From NCBI GenBank assembly GCA_037388705.1, contig JARRJY010000069.1:1-22469 (forward strand): DNA of 22,469 nucleotides. Direction: 5' to 3'. This stretch comes from JARRJY01 sp037388705. GTDB taxonomy: Bacteria; Pseudomonadota; Gammaproteobacteria; UBA6429; Thiohalophilaceae. The notes beneath the pieces were generated by a model. It saw nothing but the letters and a program-made list of their open reading frames with translations, had not been told where the DNA came from and searched no databases. Of this stretch, positions 15,474 through 22,469 are shown piece by piece; positions within the stretch are counted from its first letter, which is position 1; each line of letters starts with the position of its first letter. The position numbers were made by a program, and so were the translations under genes.

Positions 15474-15710
15474 ATGTCTAGAGTCTGCCAAGTAACCGGC
15501 AAACGCCCAATGAGCGGAAACAACGTTTCCCACGCTCATAACAAGACACGTCGCCGCTTTTTACCGAACCTGCACACTCACCGTTTCTGGGTAGAGTCTG
15601 AAAATCGCTGGGTTCGCCTGCGTGTTAGTTCCAAAGGCATGCGCGTTATCGACAAGAAAGGCATCGAAGCAGTGCTGGCCGATATCCGTGCCCGTGGCGA
15701 GAAGGTGTAA
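15474..15710 (+). CDS. rpmB: 50S ribosomal protein bL28
   Basis: A 78-residue ribosomal protein of the large subunit. The sequence MSRVCQVTGKRPMSGNNVSH, followed by NKTRRRFLPNLHTHRFW and a closing KKGIEAVLADIRARGEKV, is unmistakable for the gammaproteobacterial bL28. It has a single cysteine and so is the zinc-free form. The start at 15474 is set by GGAG at 15463-15466 and by homology; the frame is open 14 codons further upstream but that part is leader. rpmG follows after 11 bases, the universal pairing, and both probably share the promoter just upstream. Confidence 0.98.
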   Translation: MSRVCQVTGKRPMSGNNVSHAHNKTRRRFLPNLHTHRFWVESENRWVRLRVSSKGMRVIDKKGIEAVLADIRARGEKV

Positions 15711-15721
15711 GGAGATAAACC

Positions 15722-15877
15722 ATGAGAGATAAAATCAAGCTGGTTTCCAGTGAAGGCACTGGCCACTACTACACCACAACCAAGAATAAACGCAACATGC
15801 CAGACAAAATGGAGATCAAAAAATACGATCCCGTTGTTCGCAAGCATGTGATCTACAAGGAAGCAAAAATCAAGTAA
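15722..15877 (+). CDS. rpmG: 50S ribosomal protein bL33
   Basis: A 51-residue large-subunit ribosomal protein. It reads MRDKIKLVSSEGTGHYYTTT, then KNKRNMPDKMEIKKYDPVVR and KHVIYKEAKIK, the standard bL33 pattern. It contains no cysteine and is therefore the zinc-free form, matching the zinc-free bL28 upstream. AAGGAG at 15709-15714 overlaps the rpmB stop and lies seven bases before the ATG. A strong terminator follows 21 bases after the stop. The mutM gene that follows rpmG in enterobacteria is absent here. Confidence 0.98.
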   Translation: MRDKIKLVSSEGTGHYYTTTKNKRNMPDKMEIKKYDPVVRKHVIYKEAKIK

Positions 15878-15898
15878 GCTTTCTTAATGGTTCTAAAT

Positions 15899-15924
15899 AA
15901 AAACCCGCCTTAGGCGGGTTTTTT
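15899..15924 (+). terminator. Intrinsic terminator of rpmB-rpmG, probably bidirectional
   Basis: AAACCCGCC (15901-15909), loop TTA, GGCGGGTTT (15913-15921), then more T to 15924. The stem is nine pairs, GC-rich, and flanked by A on the left and T on the right, so it works as a rho-independent terminator on both strands. It also lies immediately after the stop of the convergent minus-strand gene ending at 15926. Confidence 0.93.
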
Positions 15925-15925
15925 A

Positions 15926-16285
15926 TTACTCCACTTTTTTATTAGGCATTTTTCTTGGATCACATTTCGTACTTGATTTTGAGACAATAGAACTTTGATT
16001 TTTACCATCAAAAATAATTTTTGATTCATTGATTATGGTGAGAACATCACCATTGATTTCATAGGATAACAAACTTAACCACTCATCCAGGTCTATCGTG
16101 ATTTTCGGATTACTAAAATCAATTTCGGCAACTTTAGCAATATCTTCTTTATTTACAGGTACTTTTTTATAGGTGCACCAATATAATAATGTTACAGATG
16201 TATAGATATTTTCTGTGAAGCGATCATCAGCTGATACAACTGAAAATGAACTCAATAATAAAAACAAGGTGAACCAGTATTTCAT
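15926..16285 (-). CDS. Small exported protein of unknown function (119 residues)
   Basis: Not recognised. Starting at the ATG at 16285 it has a classic signal peptide, MKYWFTLFLLLSSFSVVSA, cleaved before DDRF, giving a mature periplasmic protein of about 100 residues. Two cysteines (YWCTYKK and STKCDPRK) near the ends of the mature part could form one disulfide. The middle, KITIDLDEWLSLLSYEING followed by VLTIINESKIIFDG, looks like alternating strands and a short helix. A longer in-frame version from 16348 would run into the HyuA gene and is less likely. It starts 13 bases after the hyuA stop on the same strand, so it is probably cotranscribed, and ends at a bidirectional terminator. Its AT-rich composition compared with the flanking genes hints at a lineage-specific gene. 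Confidence 0.68.
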   Translation of the reverse strand: MKYWFTLFLLLSSFSVVSADDRFTENIYTSVTLLYWCTYKKVPVNKEDIAKVAEIDFSNPKITIDLDEWLSLLSYEINGDVLTIINESKIIFDGKNQSSIVSKSSTKCDPRKMPNKKVE

Positions 16286-16298
16286 CTTATTATGCTCG

Positions 16299-18116
16299 TT
16301 AACCCTGATGTTGTTGGTTAGTAAGTAACAGGTTACCCATGTTATCAACCTTTGATTGCCAGCCTGTCGCTATAAAAGTCGTGGAAACTATTTCCGTAAT
16401 AAGTGCCGGCCCTTTTATAACCTGATCGTGATTTAGTTCTGAATGCCCATAGCGACCCTGGTGTGAATGATGAAATGCTTGCTTCGCTGTTTCTATTTTT
16501 GTCCAGGGGATATTTAGATAGTATGACTGCCCCTGGTAACGCAGATCCAGGCTGAATTCCGTTTGAATAGTTTTTGCATCAATACCTTCTGCCAATAATG
16601 CTGCCAAACCATGCTCTGCCAGTTGTGAAAATTGCTCCTCAATACACTGTTCACCGATTTCATCCAGCAATCCGATAATTGATCGTGATAGTTGTCTTGA
16701 ACGCGGTGCAACCAGCATCCCCATTGCAGACAGTACCCCGGCATAGATTGGCACCATCGCCTGTTTCATATTCATCGCTTCCGCCAGAGCACAAACATGC
16801 AAACCACCTGCCCCACCAAATGAGACCAGGGTTAAATCACGTGGATCAATTCCGCGTTGTACTGACATTACACGTAAAGCATGTGCCATATGTTCGTTGG
16901 CGATACGAATTATGCCATTAGCAGCTTGCTCTATAGTTAAGTTCATTGATAGTGCAACAGGTTTAATGGCTTTACGGGCAGCATTAACATCCAGCGACAT
17001 ATCGCCACCAAGAAACGCATCCGGACGTAGCCGGCCTAATACAAGGTTGGCGTCTGTGACCGTTGGCTCAACGCCTCCTTTTCCATAGCAAACTGGTCCC
17101 GGTGAAGCGCCGGCTGATTCCGGCCCTACCTGTAGCATATCACCGGCATCAACACGGGCAATGGAACCGCCACCGGCACCGATGGTATGCATATCCACCA
17201 TGGGGATCGCTACGGGGTAATCACCAATGTGTCCTTCGCTGGTGAGTTGTAACTCTCCATCAATCAGTGCCACATCGGTGGAGGTCCCGCCCATATCAAA
17301 AGTGAGCAAGCGCTTTCTACCAGTAAGCTCTCCCATATAACGGGCCGCGGCCAGGCCACCCGCTGGACCTGACAACAACATATGTACCGCTTCATCTCCC
17401 GCATGATCTGCAGCAATAGTGCCACCTGAACTTTGCATCACGGCAATATCAGCATTGGTGGCACCCGATGAAAGGCGCTGCAGATAACCTTTAACCAGTG
17501 GACCAACATAGGCATTGAGCCATGTAGTCATGCCACGTTCATATTCCTTGAATTCTGGTAGCACTGACGAGGAACGCGAAATAAAAAGTTTTTCAGGCAA
17601 GGCAGCTTCGATTTGTTTTTCAAAACTGTCATCCAGGTAAGAGAACAATAAATTAATGGCAACAGATTGTGGCGCAAGTTTTTTCACCTGCTCTGTTAAC
17701 TGCAGAATATCCCGTTCAGTGATTGGCTCAATAACCTCACCGTTTGCCGATAAGCGGCCACCCGTTTCCAGGCAGTATTCTTTCCTGACAGGCACGGACG
17801 GTTTCACAGGTTGCAGGTTATAGAGTTCTCGCCTGGTCTGGCGCGCGATACTTAACAAATCCCTGAAACCACGATTAGTAATGAAAACCGTATTAACACC
17901 CTTGCCTTCCAGTACCGCATTGGTTGCAACTGTTGAACCATGTACAACTGAGAAAGTACTTTTGTCCGTCAGGCCAAGCTCACGTATCCCCTCTAAAATT
18001 GCCTGTTCAGGTGCATCTGGTGTGGACAATACTTTATGGGTAGATAACTTGCCATCCTGGTATAGCACGAAGTCTGTGAAGGTACCGCCAGTATCGACGC
18101 CAAGAAAAATACTCAT
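16299..18116 (-). CDS. Hydantoinase/oxoprolinase subunit A-like protein, unpaired
   Basis: A 605-residue ATP-dependent amidohydrolase subunit of the HyuA/oxoprolinase/acetone carboxylase beta family. Motifs of the actin-like ATPase fold are FLGVDTGGTFTDFVLY at 4-19, HGSTVATNAVLEGKG near 59-73, LLTFDMGGTSTDVALIDGE near 270-288, HTIGAGGGSIARVD, SAGASPGPVCYGKGG, TVTDANLVLGRL, and SFGGAGGLHVCALAEA near 430-445. Such proteins normally work with a HyuB partner; none is within the window on either side. The C-terminus is shorter than the usual 670-700 residues: the chain passes from GRYGHSELNHDQ straight to VIKGPALI, where relatives, as I recall, have some 70-80 more residues. It may therefore be an internally deleted or divergent member. 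It lies 17 bases after the diguanylate cyclase gene on the same strand. The substrate cannot be predicted. Confidence 0.87.
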   Translation of the reverse strand: MSIFLGVDTGGTFTDFVLYQDGKLSTHKVLSTPDAPEQAILEGIRELGLTDKSTFSVVHGSTVATNAVLEGKGVNTVFITNRGFRDLLSIARQTRRELYNLQPVKPSVPVRKEYCLETGGRLSANGEVIEPITERDILQLTEQVKKLAPQSVAINLLFSYLDDSFEKQIEAALPEKLFISRSSSVLPEFKEYERGMTTWLNAYVGPLVKGYLQRLSSGATNADIAVMQSSGGTIAADHAGDEAVHMLLSGPAGGLAAARYMGELTGRKRLLTFDMGGTSTDVALIDGELQLTSEGHIGDYPVAIPMVDMHTIGAGGGSIARVDAGDMLQVGPESAGASPGPVCYGKGGVEPTVTDANLVLGRLRPDAFLGGDMSLDVNAARKAIKPVALSMNLTIEQAANGIIRIANEHMAHALRVMSVQRGIDPRDLTLVSFGGAGGLHVCALAEAMNMKQAMVPIYAGVLSAMGMLVAPRSRQLSRSIIGLLDEIGEQCIEEQFSQLAEHGLAALLAEGIDAKTIQTEFSLDLRYQGQSYYLNIPWTKIETAKQAFHHSHQGRYGHSELNHDQVIKGPALITEIVSTTFIATGWQSKVDNMGNLLLTNQQHQG

Positions 18117-18133
18117 TGAGTTGCCCGGTAGTC

Positions 18134-19192
18134 CTAAGATTCGACGCGATTGCGTCCTTCATTTTTTGCCTGGTATAAAAGTTGATCTGCCCGCATGATA
18201 ATCTCATCGATGGAATCTTCTTTAACCGCCGTGGTTACACCCGCACTAATCGTTACCGGGATTGAAAACTCATCAACATGGAAAGGTGTACTTTCCACGT
18301 GTTGACGAATACGTTCGACAATATCAACTGCCTTACTCAGATCAGTAGCCGGAAAAATTAATACAAATTCTTCACCACCATAGCGACCTATTAAATCCAG
18401 GTTTCGCATTCTTGATTTTATTCGTCCAACGACACCCTTCAACACCTCATCACCCACAAGGTGCCCATAGCTGTCGTTAACTTTCTTGAAATGATCCAAA
18501 TCTATAATTGCAATACAACTTGGTACTGTTCGCTTGCCAGTGAGATCAAGCTCGTTTTGCAGCACGGCAAGTAAATATTCACGGCTGGCCGCTTTTGTCA
18601 GGGTATCTTGCTTCGCCCTCGAGGAGAGTCGTTGTTCTTCCTGCTTTAAATCTATGATAGAAGAAGTCAGTGTGCTTACCACGGTATTGTGATAAGTCTC
18701 CATGGCAAGTGACATATCCAGGCCGGAAACATTGATGATAAATTGTGTCAGTTTCTTTTTATCTTCATCAGTGAATTCATCCGGAATATAAGCCAGTATC
18801 AGCTCCTGTAGTAATCGATAAGCTGCCTGATAAAGCGTGAAGGGTAACCCGATGCGCTCATGCGCCAGGCCAATTGCTAAACACCGCTCGAAATAAGCCT
18901 CCTGCTCAAAATCTATACCGAATGATTCAAGGTACTGGGTATGGGTATGTTTCAGTCGTTCGACGACGCCGGTACCACTGATAAAGGCCGCAGTCTCCGG
19001 ATGATTAAGCATAAAGTCGTAAAATTGATCAACAATCTGCTGTTTGTTATTCGAAATGACAGTTTCATGTAGTAACCTTACCAATGCATGATCTGCTGAT
19101 GACAGGCCAAATAACTCCAGCCGCCGCTGACGTGCAGATTTGTCGAATCCGTACTTGTCACATAGCCTGACTTGCATATAATCGTGCCTCAT
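18134..19192 (-). CDS. Globin-coupled diguanylate cyclase
   Basis: A 352-residue oxygen- or redox-sensing cyclase. Residues 1-165 resemble the sensor globin of globin-coupled proteins: helices with HPETAAFISG, a YLESFGIDFEQEAYFERCL stretch, and LAHERIGLPFTLYQAAYRLL, in which His111 fits the proximal haem-binding histidine of the H..IGL....Y pattern. A short coiled linker (SIIDLKQEEQRLSSRAKQD) leads to a GGDEF domain from about 190. This contains TKAASREYLLAVL, IIDLDHFKKVNDSYGHLVGDEVL, the active site GGEEF at 272-276 and an RxxD inhibitory site (RNLD) at 263-266, so it should make cyclic-di-GMP with product feedback. An alternative ATG at 19177 would remove only five residues. It is divergent from the ABC operon and upstream of the HyuA-like gene. 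Haem binding is inferred, not shown. Confidence 0.9.
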   Translation of the reverse strand: MRHDYMQVRLCDKYGFDKSARQRRLELFGLSSADHALVRLLHETVISNNKQQIVDQFYDFMLNHPETAAFISGTGVVERLKHTHTQYLESFGIDFEQEAYFERCLAIGLAHERIGLPFTLYQAAYRLLQELILAYIPDEFTDEDKKKLTQFIINVSGLDMSLAMETYHNTVVSTLTSSIIDLKQEEQRLSSRAKQDTLTKAASREYLLAVLQNELDLTGKRTVPSCIAIIDLDHFKKVNDSYGHLVGDEVLKGVVGRIKSRMRNLDLIGRYGGEEFVLIFPATDLSKAVDIVERIRQHVESTPFHVDEFSIPVTISAGVTTAVKEDSIDEIIMRADQLLYQAKNEGRNRVES

Positions 19193-19245
19193 AAATCATG
19201 CTAGCATAATAACTTAAAATAAATCATCAGGTCACAGGTAACGCG

Positions 19246-20199
19246 ATGGCAAATACATTAATACAGGTTGAGCATTTATCGCGAAATTATGGCCCGTTAA
19301 CCGCGGTATCTGACATCAGCTTTGAATTAAAGCAGGGAGAAGTTCTCGGTTTTCTTGGCCCCAATGGCGCAGGAAAATCGACTTCCATGCAGATCATTAC
19401 CGGCAACCTGGCACCCAGCCAGGGAACTATAAAAATAGGTGGCATTGATTTGCTGGAACAGCCCAAACTGGCCAAGGCGGAAATTGGCTACTTGCCAGAA
19501 CAGCCACCACTATATCGGGAACTCAGTGTTGATGAATTTCTGAGCTTCAGTGCCCGTATAAACCGTATCAGCAGGAACCATATTACCAATGCCGTTACGC
19601 GGGCCAAACAAAGATGTGGCCTGGAGCAGGTTGGTAAACGCATTATCAACAACCTGTCAAAAGGTTATCAGCAACGGGTTGGTATCGCCCAGGCCATTAT
19701 TCATTCGCCATCGATTGTCGTACTGGATGAACCTACAGTCGGCCTTGATCCGATCCAGATAAGGGAAATTCGCGAGCTGATCAGGGAACTGGGTAAAGAA
19801 CATGGGGTAATTCTTTCCACACATATATTACCTGAGGTACAAATGACCTGTGATAGGGTACAGATCATCAATCGGGGCCAGCTGGTATTCGCGGATAAGA
19901 TTGGTAATCTCAATCAACGTATGCTCTCATCAAGCCTTGTTGTTGGCTTGCATAACGACACTATAGATACCAGTCAGCTGGAAAGCATCCCTGGTGTTAA
20001 GTCGGTTGAAGATTTATCGGCTGGCCGCTGGCGTCTTCATTTTGAGCCAGGCAATAGTCCCGCCGAAGAAGTTGCGCAGGTGGCGGCTACTAACAACTGG
20101 GGACTATTCGAACTGAGTCCCGAACACAAAACCCTGGAACAAATCTTTGTTGATATCACCACCACCGAACAGCAAAGCAACGAGGGAAAAGTCGCATGA
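19246..20199 (+). CDS. ABC transporter ATP-binding protein, GldA-like
   Basis: A 317-residue ATPase subunit. The Walker A motif GPNGAGKST is at about 38-46, the signature LSKGYQQRVGIAQAI near 137, Walker B with VVLDEPTVGLDP near 158-169, and the switch histidine in STHILPEV. A C-terminal extension of about 100 residues after the nucleotide-binding domain is usual for the GldA/NosF/CcmA-like group that pairs with ABC-2 permeases. The resemblance to GldA comes mainly from its partners: a GldF-like permease overlapping by four bases (ATGA), then a GldG-like protein and a DUF4340-like gene. AGG seven bases before the ATG is the ribosome site. In non-gliding Gammaproteobacteria the cargo of this system is not known to me; an envelope-related substrate is likely. 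Confidence 0.92.
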   Translation: MANTLIQVEHLSRNYGPLTAVSDISFELKQGEVLGFLGPNGAGKSTSMQIITGNLAPSQGTIKIGGIDLLEQPKLAKAEIGYLPEQPPLYRELSVDEFLSFSARINRISRNHITNAVTRAKQRCGLEQVGKRIINNLSKGYQQRVGIAQAIIHSPSIVVLDEPTVGLDPIQIREIRELIRELGKEHGVILSTHILPEVQMTCDRVQIINRGQLVFADKIGNLNQRMLSSSLVVGLHNDTIDTSQLESIPGVKSVEDLSAGRWRLHFEPGNSPAEEVAQVAATNNWGLFELSPEHKTLEQIFVDITTTEQQSNEGKVA

Positions 20200-20957
20200 T
20201 GGTATTAACACTGGCTCAACGCGAATTACGTAGCTTGTTTTTATCACCTTTAGCATGGGCTATTCTTGCCGTAGTCCAGTTCATCCTGGCATACCTGTTC
20301 TTAAGCCAGCTAAATGAGTTCCTCACCTTGCAGGCCCGGCTTAAAGTTATTGAAAGTGCACCGGGCGTCACCGAACTGGTGGTAGTACCACTCTTTGGTA
20401 GCGCTGCATTTATCCTGATGATGGTAGTGCCATTATTGACCATGCGCCTGATCAGTGAAGAGCGTCGTAGCCGTAGTTTGCCATTATTGTTATCAGCACC
20501 GTTATCCATGTCAGAAATTATTATTGGTAAATACCTGGGTATCGTTGGCTTCCTGGTTGTCATGACCCTGATGCTCACAGCCATGCCGTTGTCATTACTG
20601 TTTGCCGGCACAATAGACATGGGCTTACTGGCTTCAATTGTTGTAGGTCTGACTTTACTGGTAGCTGCTTTTGCAGCTGTAGGCCTGTATATGTCTTCAC
20701 TAACACAACAGCCCACCGTAGCCGCTATCAGCACTTTCGGCGTATTACTGTTGTTATGGATCATTGACTGGGCTGGCGGTAAAGCTGGCGACCCCGGGGC
20801 AACCGGGGTACTCACTTATCTTTCCATGTTACGTCACTTTGAAGGGCTTTCTCGCGGAGTATTCAGTTCGGCCGATGTCATTTATTTCCTGCTTTTCATA
20901 AGCACCTTCCTGGTATTAAGTATCCGTAAACTGGATGCAGAACGTATGGGGGGATAA
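20196..20957 (+). CDS. ABC-2 type permease, GldF-like
   Basis: A 253-residue integral membrane subunit with six hydrophobic segments. It opens MMVLTLAQRELRSLFLSPLAWAI, the amphipathic coupling-helix start typical of ABC-2 permeases, contains FILMMVVPLLTMRLISEERRSRSLPLLLSAPLS, and then IIIGKYLGI, all of which fit the GldF/NosY group. The start overlaps the ATPase gene by four bases and the GldG-like gene starts five bases after its stop, so the three form one translationally linked unit. The long antisense frame on the other strand is a shadow of its repetitive hydrophobic codons. Confidence 0.9.
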   Translation: MMVLTLAQRELRSLFLSPLAWAILAVVQFILAYLFLSQLNEFLTLQARLKVIESAPGVTELVVVPLFGSAAFILMMVVPLLTMRLISEERRSRSLPLLLSAPLSMSEIIIGKYLGIVGFLVVMTLMLTAMPLSLLFAGTIDMGLLASIVVGLTLLVAAFAAVGLYMSSLTQQPTVAAISTFGVLLLLWIIDWAGGKAGDPGATGVLTYLSMLRHFEGLSRGVFSSADVIYFLLFISTFLVLSIRKLDAERMGG

Positions 20958-20962
20958 GCAAG

Positions 20963-22327
20963 ATGGAAATGAATAAAAAGACCCGGCTCGAATTCAAGTT
21001 CCAAAATGTCACCTTCATCATCCTGTTCCTGGGTATTGTCGGTATACTGGCCTGGTTATCACAGCGTTACAATATTGATGCTGACTGGACAGCAACCGGC
21101 CGTAATACTCTGAATGAAGTGTCCACCAAATTATTGTCGCGCATGGATAAGCCTGTACACATTACCGCCTTTGCCCGTGAAAGCCAGCTGCTTACCACAC
21201 GACAAACTATTCAGGAATTTATTGCTCGTTACCAGAAGCATAAAGATGATATTGAAGTAACATATATCAACCCTGATACCGCACCGGATATTACCCGGCA
21301 AATGGGTATCACGGTTGATGGTGAACTGGTGGTTGAATACGAAGGCCGCAAAGAGCATGTACAGTCATTAAAAGAAGAAATCCTTACCAATACCCTGCAA
21401 CGCCTGATGCGCAGCGGCGAACAGCACGTAGTATTTATCAGCGGCCATGGTGAACGAAATCCAGTGGGACGTGCAAATTTTGATCTGGGCAGTTTCTCAC
21501 AACACCTGGCGGAGAAAGGAATTAAAAACTCCACCATCACTCTCAACGAAACACCCAAAATTCCTGCAGATACCGCCGTACTGGTTATTGCCGGACCACA
21601 GGTTGATCTTTTACCCGGTGAAGTCAAACTGATCGAAGAATATATAAAGAGTGGTGGCAACCTCCTGTGGTTGCATGATCCCGGTAAACTTTTCGGACTG
21701 GAACCTGTTGCCAAACAACTGGGCATCAAGTTTGTTAAAGGAGTCGTGGTCGATCCCACAACTCAACTACTGGGCATCGGCGATCCCTCCTTTGCACTGG
21801 TAAACCGTTACAATAACCACCCGATAGTGCGTGATTTTGCTTTCATGAGTATCTTTCCCCAGGCTGCGGCGATCGAATACCAGCAACAGGATAATACCGA
21901 AGCCAGTGAATTTTTACAGACAGTATCACGAAGCTGGTCCGAGACAGGAGCCATACAGGGCACCATTTCCTATGACAAGGATAAAGAGCAGCTAGGCCCA
22001 TTAACTATTGGCCTGGCATTAACCCGGGAACATAAAACGAGTGATGAAAAACCAGCACAACAACGTATCGTAGTGCTGGGTGATGGTGACTTTCTTTCTA
22101 ATGCTTACCTTGGTAACCAGGGTAACCAGGATCTTGGCTACAATATTTTCAACTGGTTAAGCCATGAAGATAATTTCATTGCTATCCCCGTGACAGTGGC
22201 ACCTGACAAGGAACTTACCGTAAGCACAACCATGGGCATCACGATTGGGTTCTTATTCCTAATTATCCTGCCATTAGTGTTACTGGCAAGCGGGATTTTT
22301 ATCTGGTTAAAACGTCGCAAACAATGA
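20963..22327 (+). CDS. GldG-like ABC transporter auxiliary protein
   Basis: A 454-residue protein anchored at both ends: a transmembrane helix at about 14-33 (VTFIILFLGIVGILAWLSQ) and another near 427-449 before a basic tail KRRKQ. Between them lies a large periplasmic portion. It begins with the region NTLNEVSTKLLSRMDKPVHITAF, followed by a thioredoxin-like DDIEVTYINPDTAPDI, and then VVFISGHGERNPVG, VLVIAGPQVDLLPGEV and GGNLLWLHDPG, which is the GldG/DUF4350-type fold related to intraflagellar-transport-like domains. It follows the permease by five bases and overlaps the next gene in an ATGA. In gliding Bacteroidetes the GldA-F-G complex is linked to motility and secretion; outside that group the role is unknown, and I assign only the family. 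Confidence 0.88.
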   Translation: MEMNKKTRLEFKFQNVTFIILFLGIVGILAWLSQRYNIDADWTATGRNTLNEVSTKLLSRMDKPVHITAFARESQLLTTRQTIQEFIARYQKHKDDIEVTYINPDTAPDITRQMGITVDGELVVEYEGRKEHVQSLKEEILTNTLQRLMRSGEQHVVFISGHGERNPVGRANFDLGSFSQHLAEKGIKNSTITLNETPKIPADTAVLVIAGPQVDLLPGEVKLIEEYIKSGGNLLWLHDPGKLFGLEPVAKQLGIKFVKGVVVDPTTQLLGIGDPSFALVNRYNNHPIVRDFAFMSIFPQAAAIEYQQQDNTEASEFLQTVSRSWSETGAIQGTISYDKDKEQLGPLTIGLALTREHKTSDEKPAQQRIVVLGDGDFLSNAYLGNQGNQDLGYNIFNWLSHEDNFIAIPVTVAPDKELTVSTTMGITIGFLFLIILPLVLLASGIFIWLKRRKQ

Positions 22328-22469
22328 GTTCGCGTAATTTACTTAATCTTGTTCTGCTGATTGTTATCATCGCTTTGATCGTGATGGTTATTTATGAGCC
22401 TGGTTTAACTCCCGAGCCTGAAAACCCCATGCTAACCTCGCTCAGGCAGGAAAATATCAACTATATTTA
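22324..22469 (+). CDS. Membrane-anchored protein, DUF4340-like, truncated by window end
   Basis: The first 48 codons of a gene running off the window. ATG at 22324 overlaps the GldG stop (ATGA). The visible part is MSSRNLLNLVLLIVIIALIV and a short MVIYEPG, a single N-terminal anchor, followed by a proline-rich linker and LTSLRQENINYI. A DUF4340-type protein with one N-terminal helix is the usual fourth member of GldA-F-G-like operons in Gammaproteobacteria; the assignment rests on position and this opening, not on domain sequence. Confidence 0.7.
   Translation, partial: MSSRNLLNLVLLIVIIALIVMVIYEPGLTPEPENPMLTSLRQENINYI

Noticed and set aside
19198..19207. Ten-base palindrome ATGCTAGCAT in the divergent gap before the ABC operon
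   Set aside because: Too short to separate from chance, and no promoter boxes are placed around it.
20216..20815. Long minus-strand open frame of about 199 codons opposite the ABC permease
   Set aside because: It is the reverse of a hydrophobic membrane-protein gene; the composition is typical of an antisense shadow.

Overview
This window carries an ordinary gammaproteobacterial chromosome segment of moderate GC content, with genes packed tightly on both strands. Two gene neighbourhoods point to Gammaproteobacteria. The block coaBC-dut-algC-argB-slmA, divergent from radC-rpmB-rpmG, combines the Escherichia order (coaBC-dut-slmA, radC-rpmB-rpmG) with the Pseudomonas order (radC/coaBC/dut/algC/argB). 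The pair pyrE plus an exonuclease III/Crc-type gene also recalls Pseudomonas pyrE-crc. I cannot name a genus. No tRNA, rRNA, CRISPR array, insertion sequence, phage gene or toxin-antitoxin pair was recognised.

Layout. Bases 1-1350 hold the 3' part of a GGDEF-EAL protein, open at the window edge. Bases 1347-4143 (minus strand) hold a coupled three-gene run: ExoIII/Crc-like nuclease, AmpG-like permease and a DsbD/TauE-like membrane protein. A short divergent region with a 15-base palindrome separates it from pyrE (4228-4869, plus). Bases 4876-8049 (minus) hold a dicarboxylate/amino acid symporter, an L-2-haloacid-dehalogenase-like HAD protein, an unrecognised 93-residue protein and a TauE/SafE permease. 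An exported coiled-coil protein (plus) then meets slmA tail to tail with a 23-base overlap. Bases 8746-14631 (minus) carry coaBC, dut, algC (with a long membrane-anchored N-terminal extension), argB and slmA, serving CoA, dUTP, sugar-phosphate and arginine metabolism and division-site control. Bases 14749-15877 (plus) carry a damaged radC and the ribosomal genes rpmB and rpmG, closed by a strong, probably bidirectional terminator. Bases 15926-19192 (minus) hold a small exported protein, a lone hydantoinase/oxoprolinase A-type subunit and a globin-coupled diguanylate cyclase. Bases 19246-22469 (plus) hold an ABC transporter operon of the GldA/GldF/GldG kind, running into a DUF4340-like gene cut by the window end.

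The points most worth a second look are these. radC has a one-base frameshift and, separately, a clean in-frame loss of about 22 codons that removes half of its JAMM metal motif. The Crc-like protein beside pyrE keeps a full set of exonuclease III catalytic residues. The conserved argB N-terminus extends upstream of any ATG/GTG/TTG, which suggests an ATT start inside algC. The lone HyuA appears to lack a C-terminal segment. The window contains a 15-base run of N at 13424-13438, so assembly error has to be excluded for the lesions. I found no convincing wholly new multi-gene system; the least explained genes are the 93-residue protein at 7013-7294, the two small exported proteins and the Gld-like transporter.
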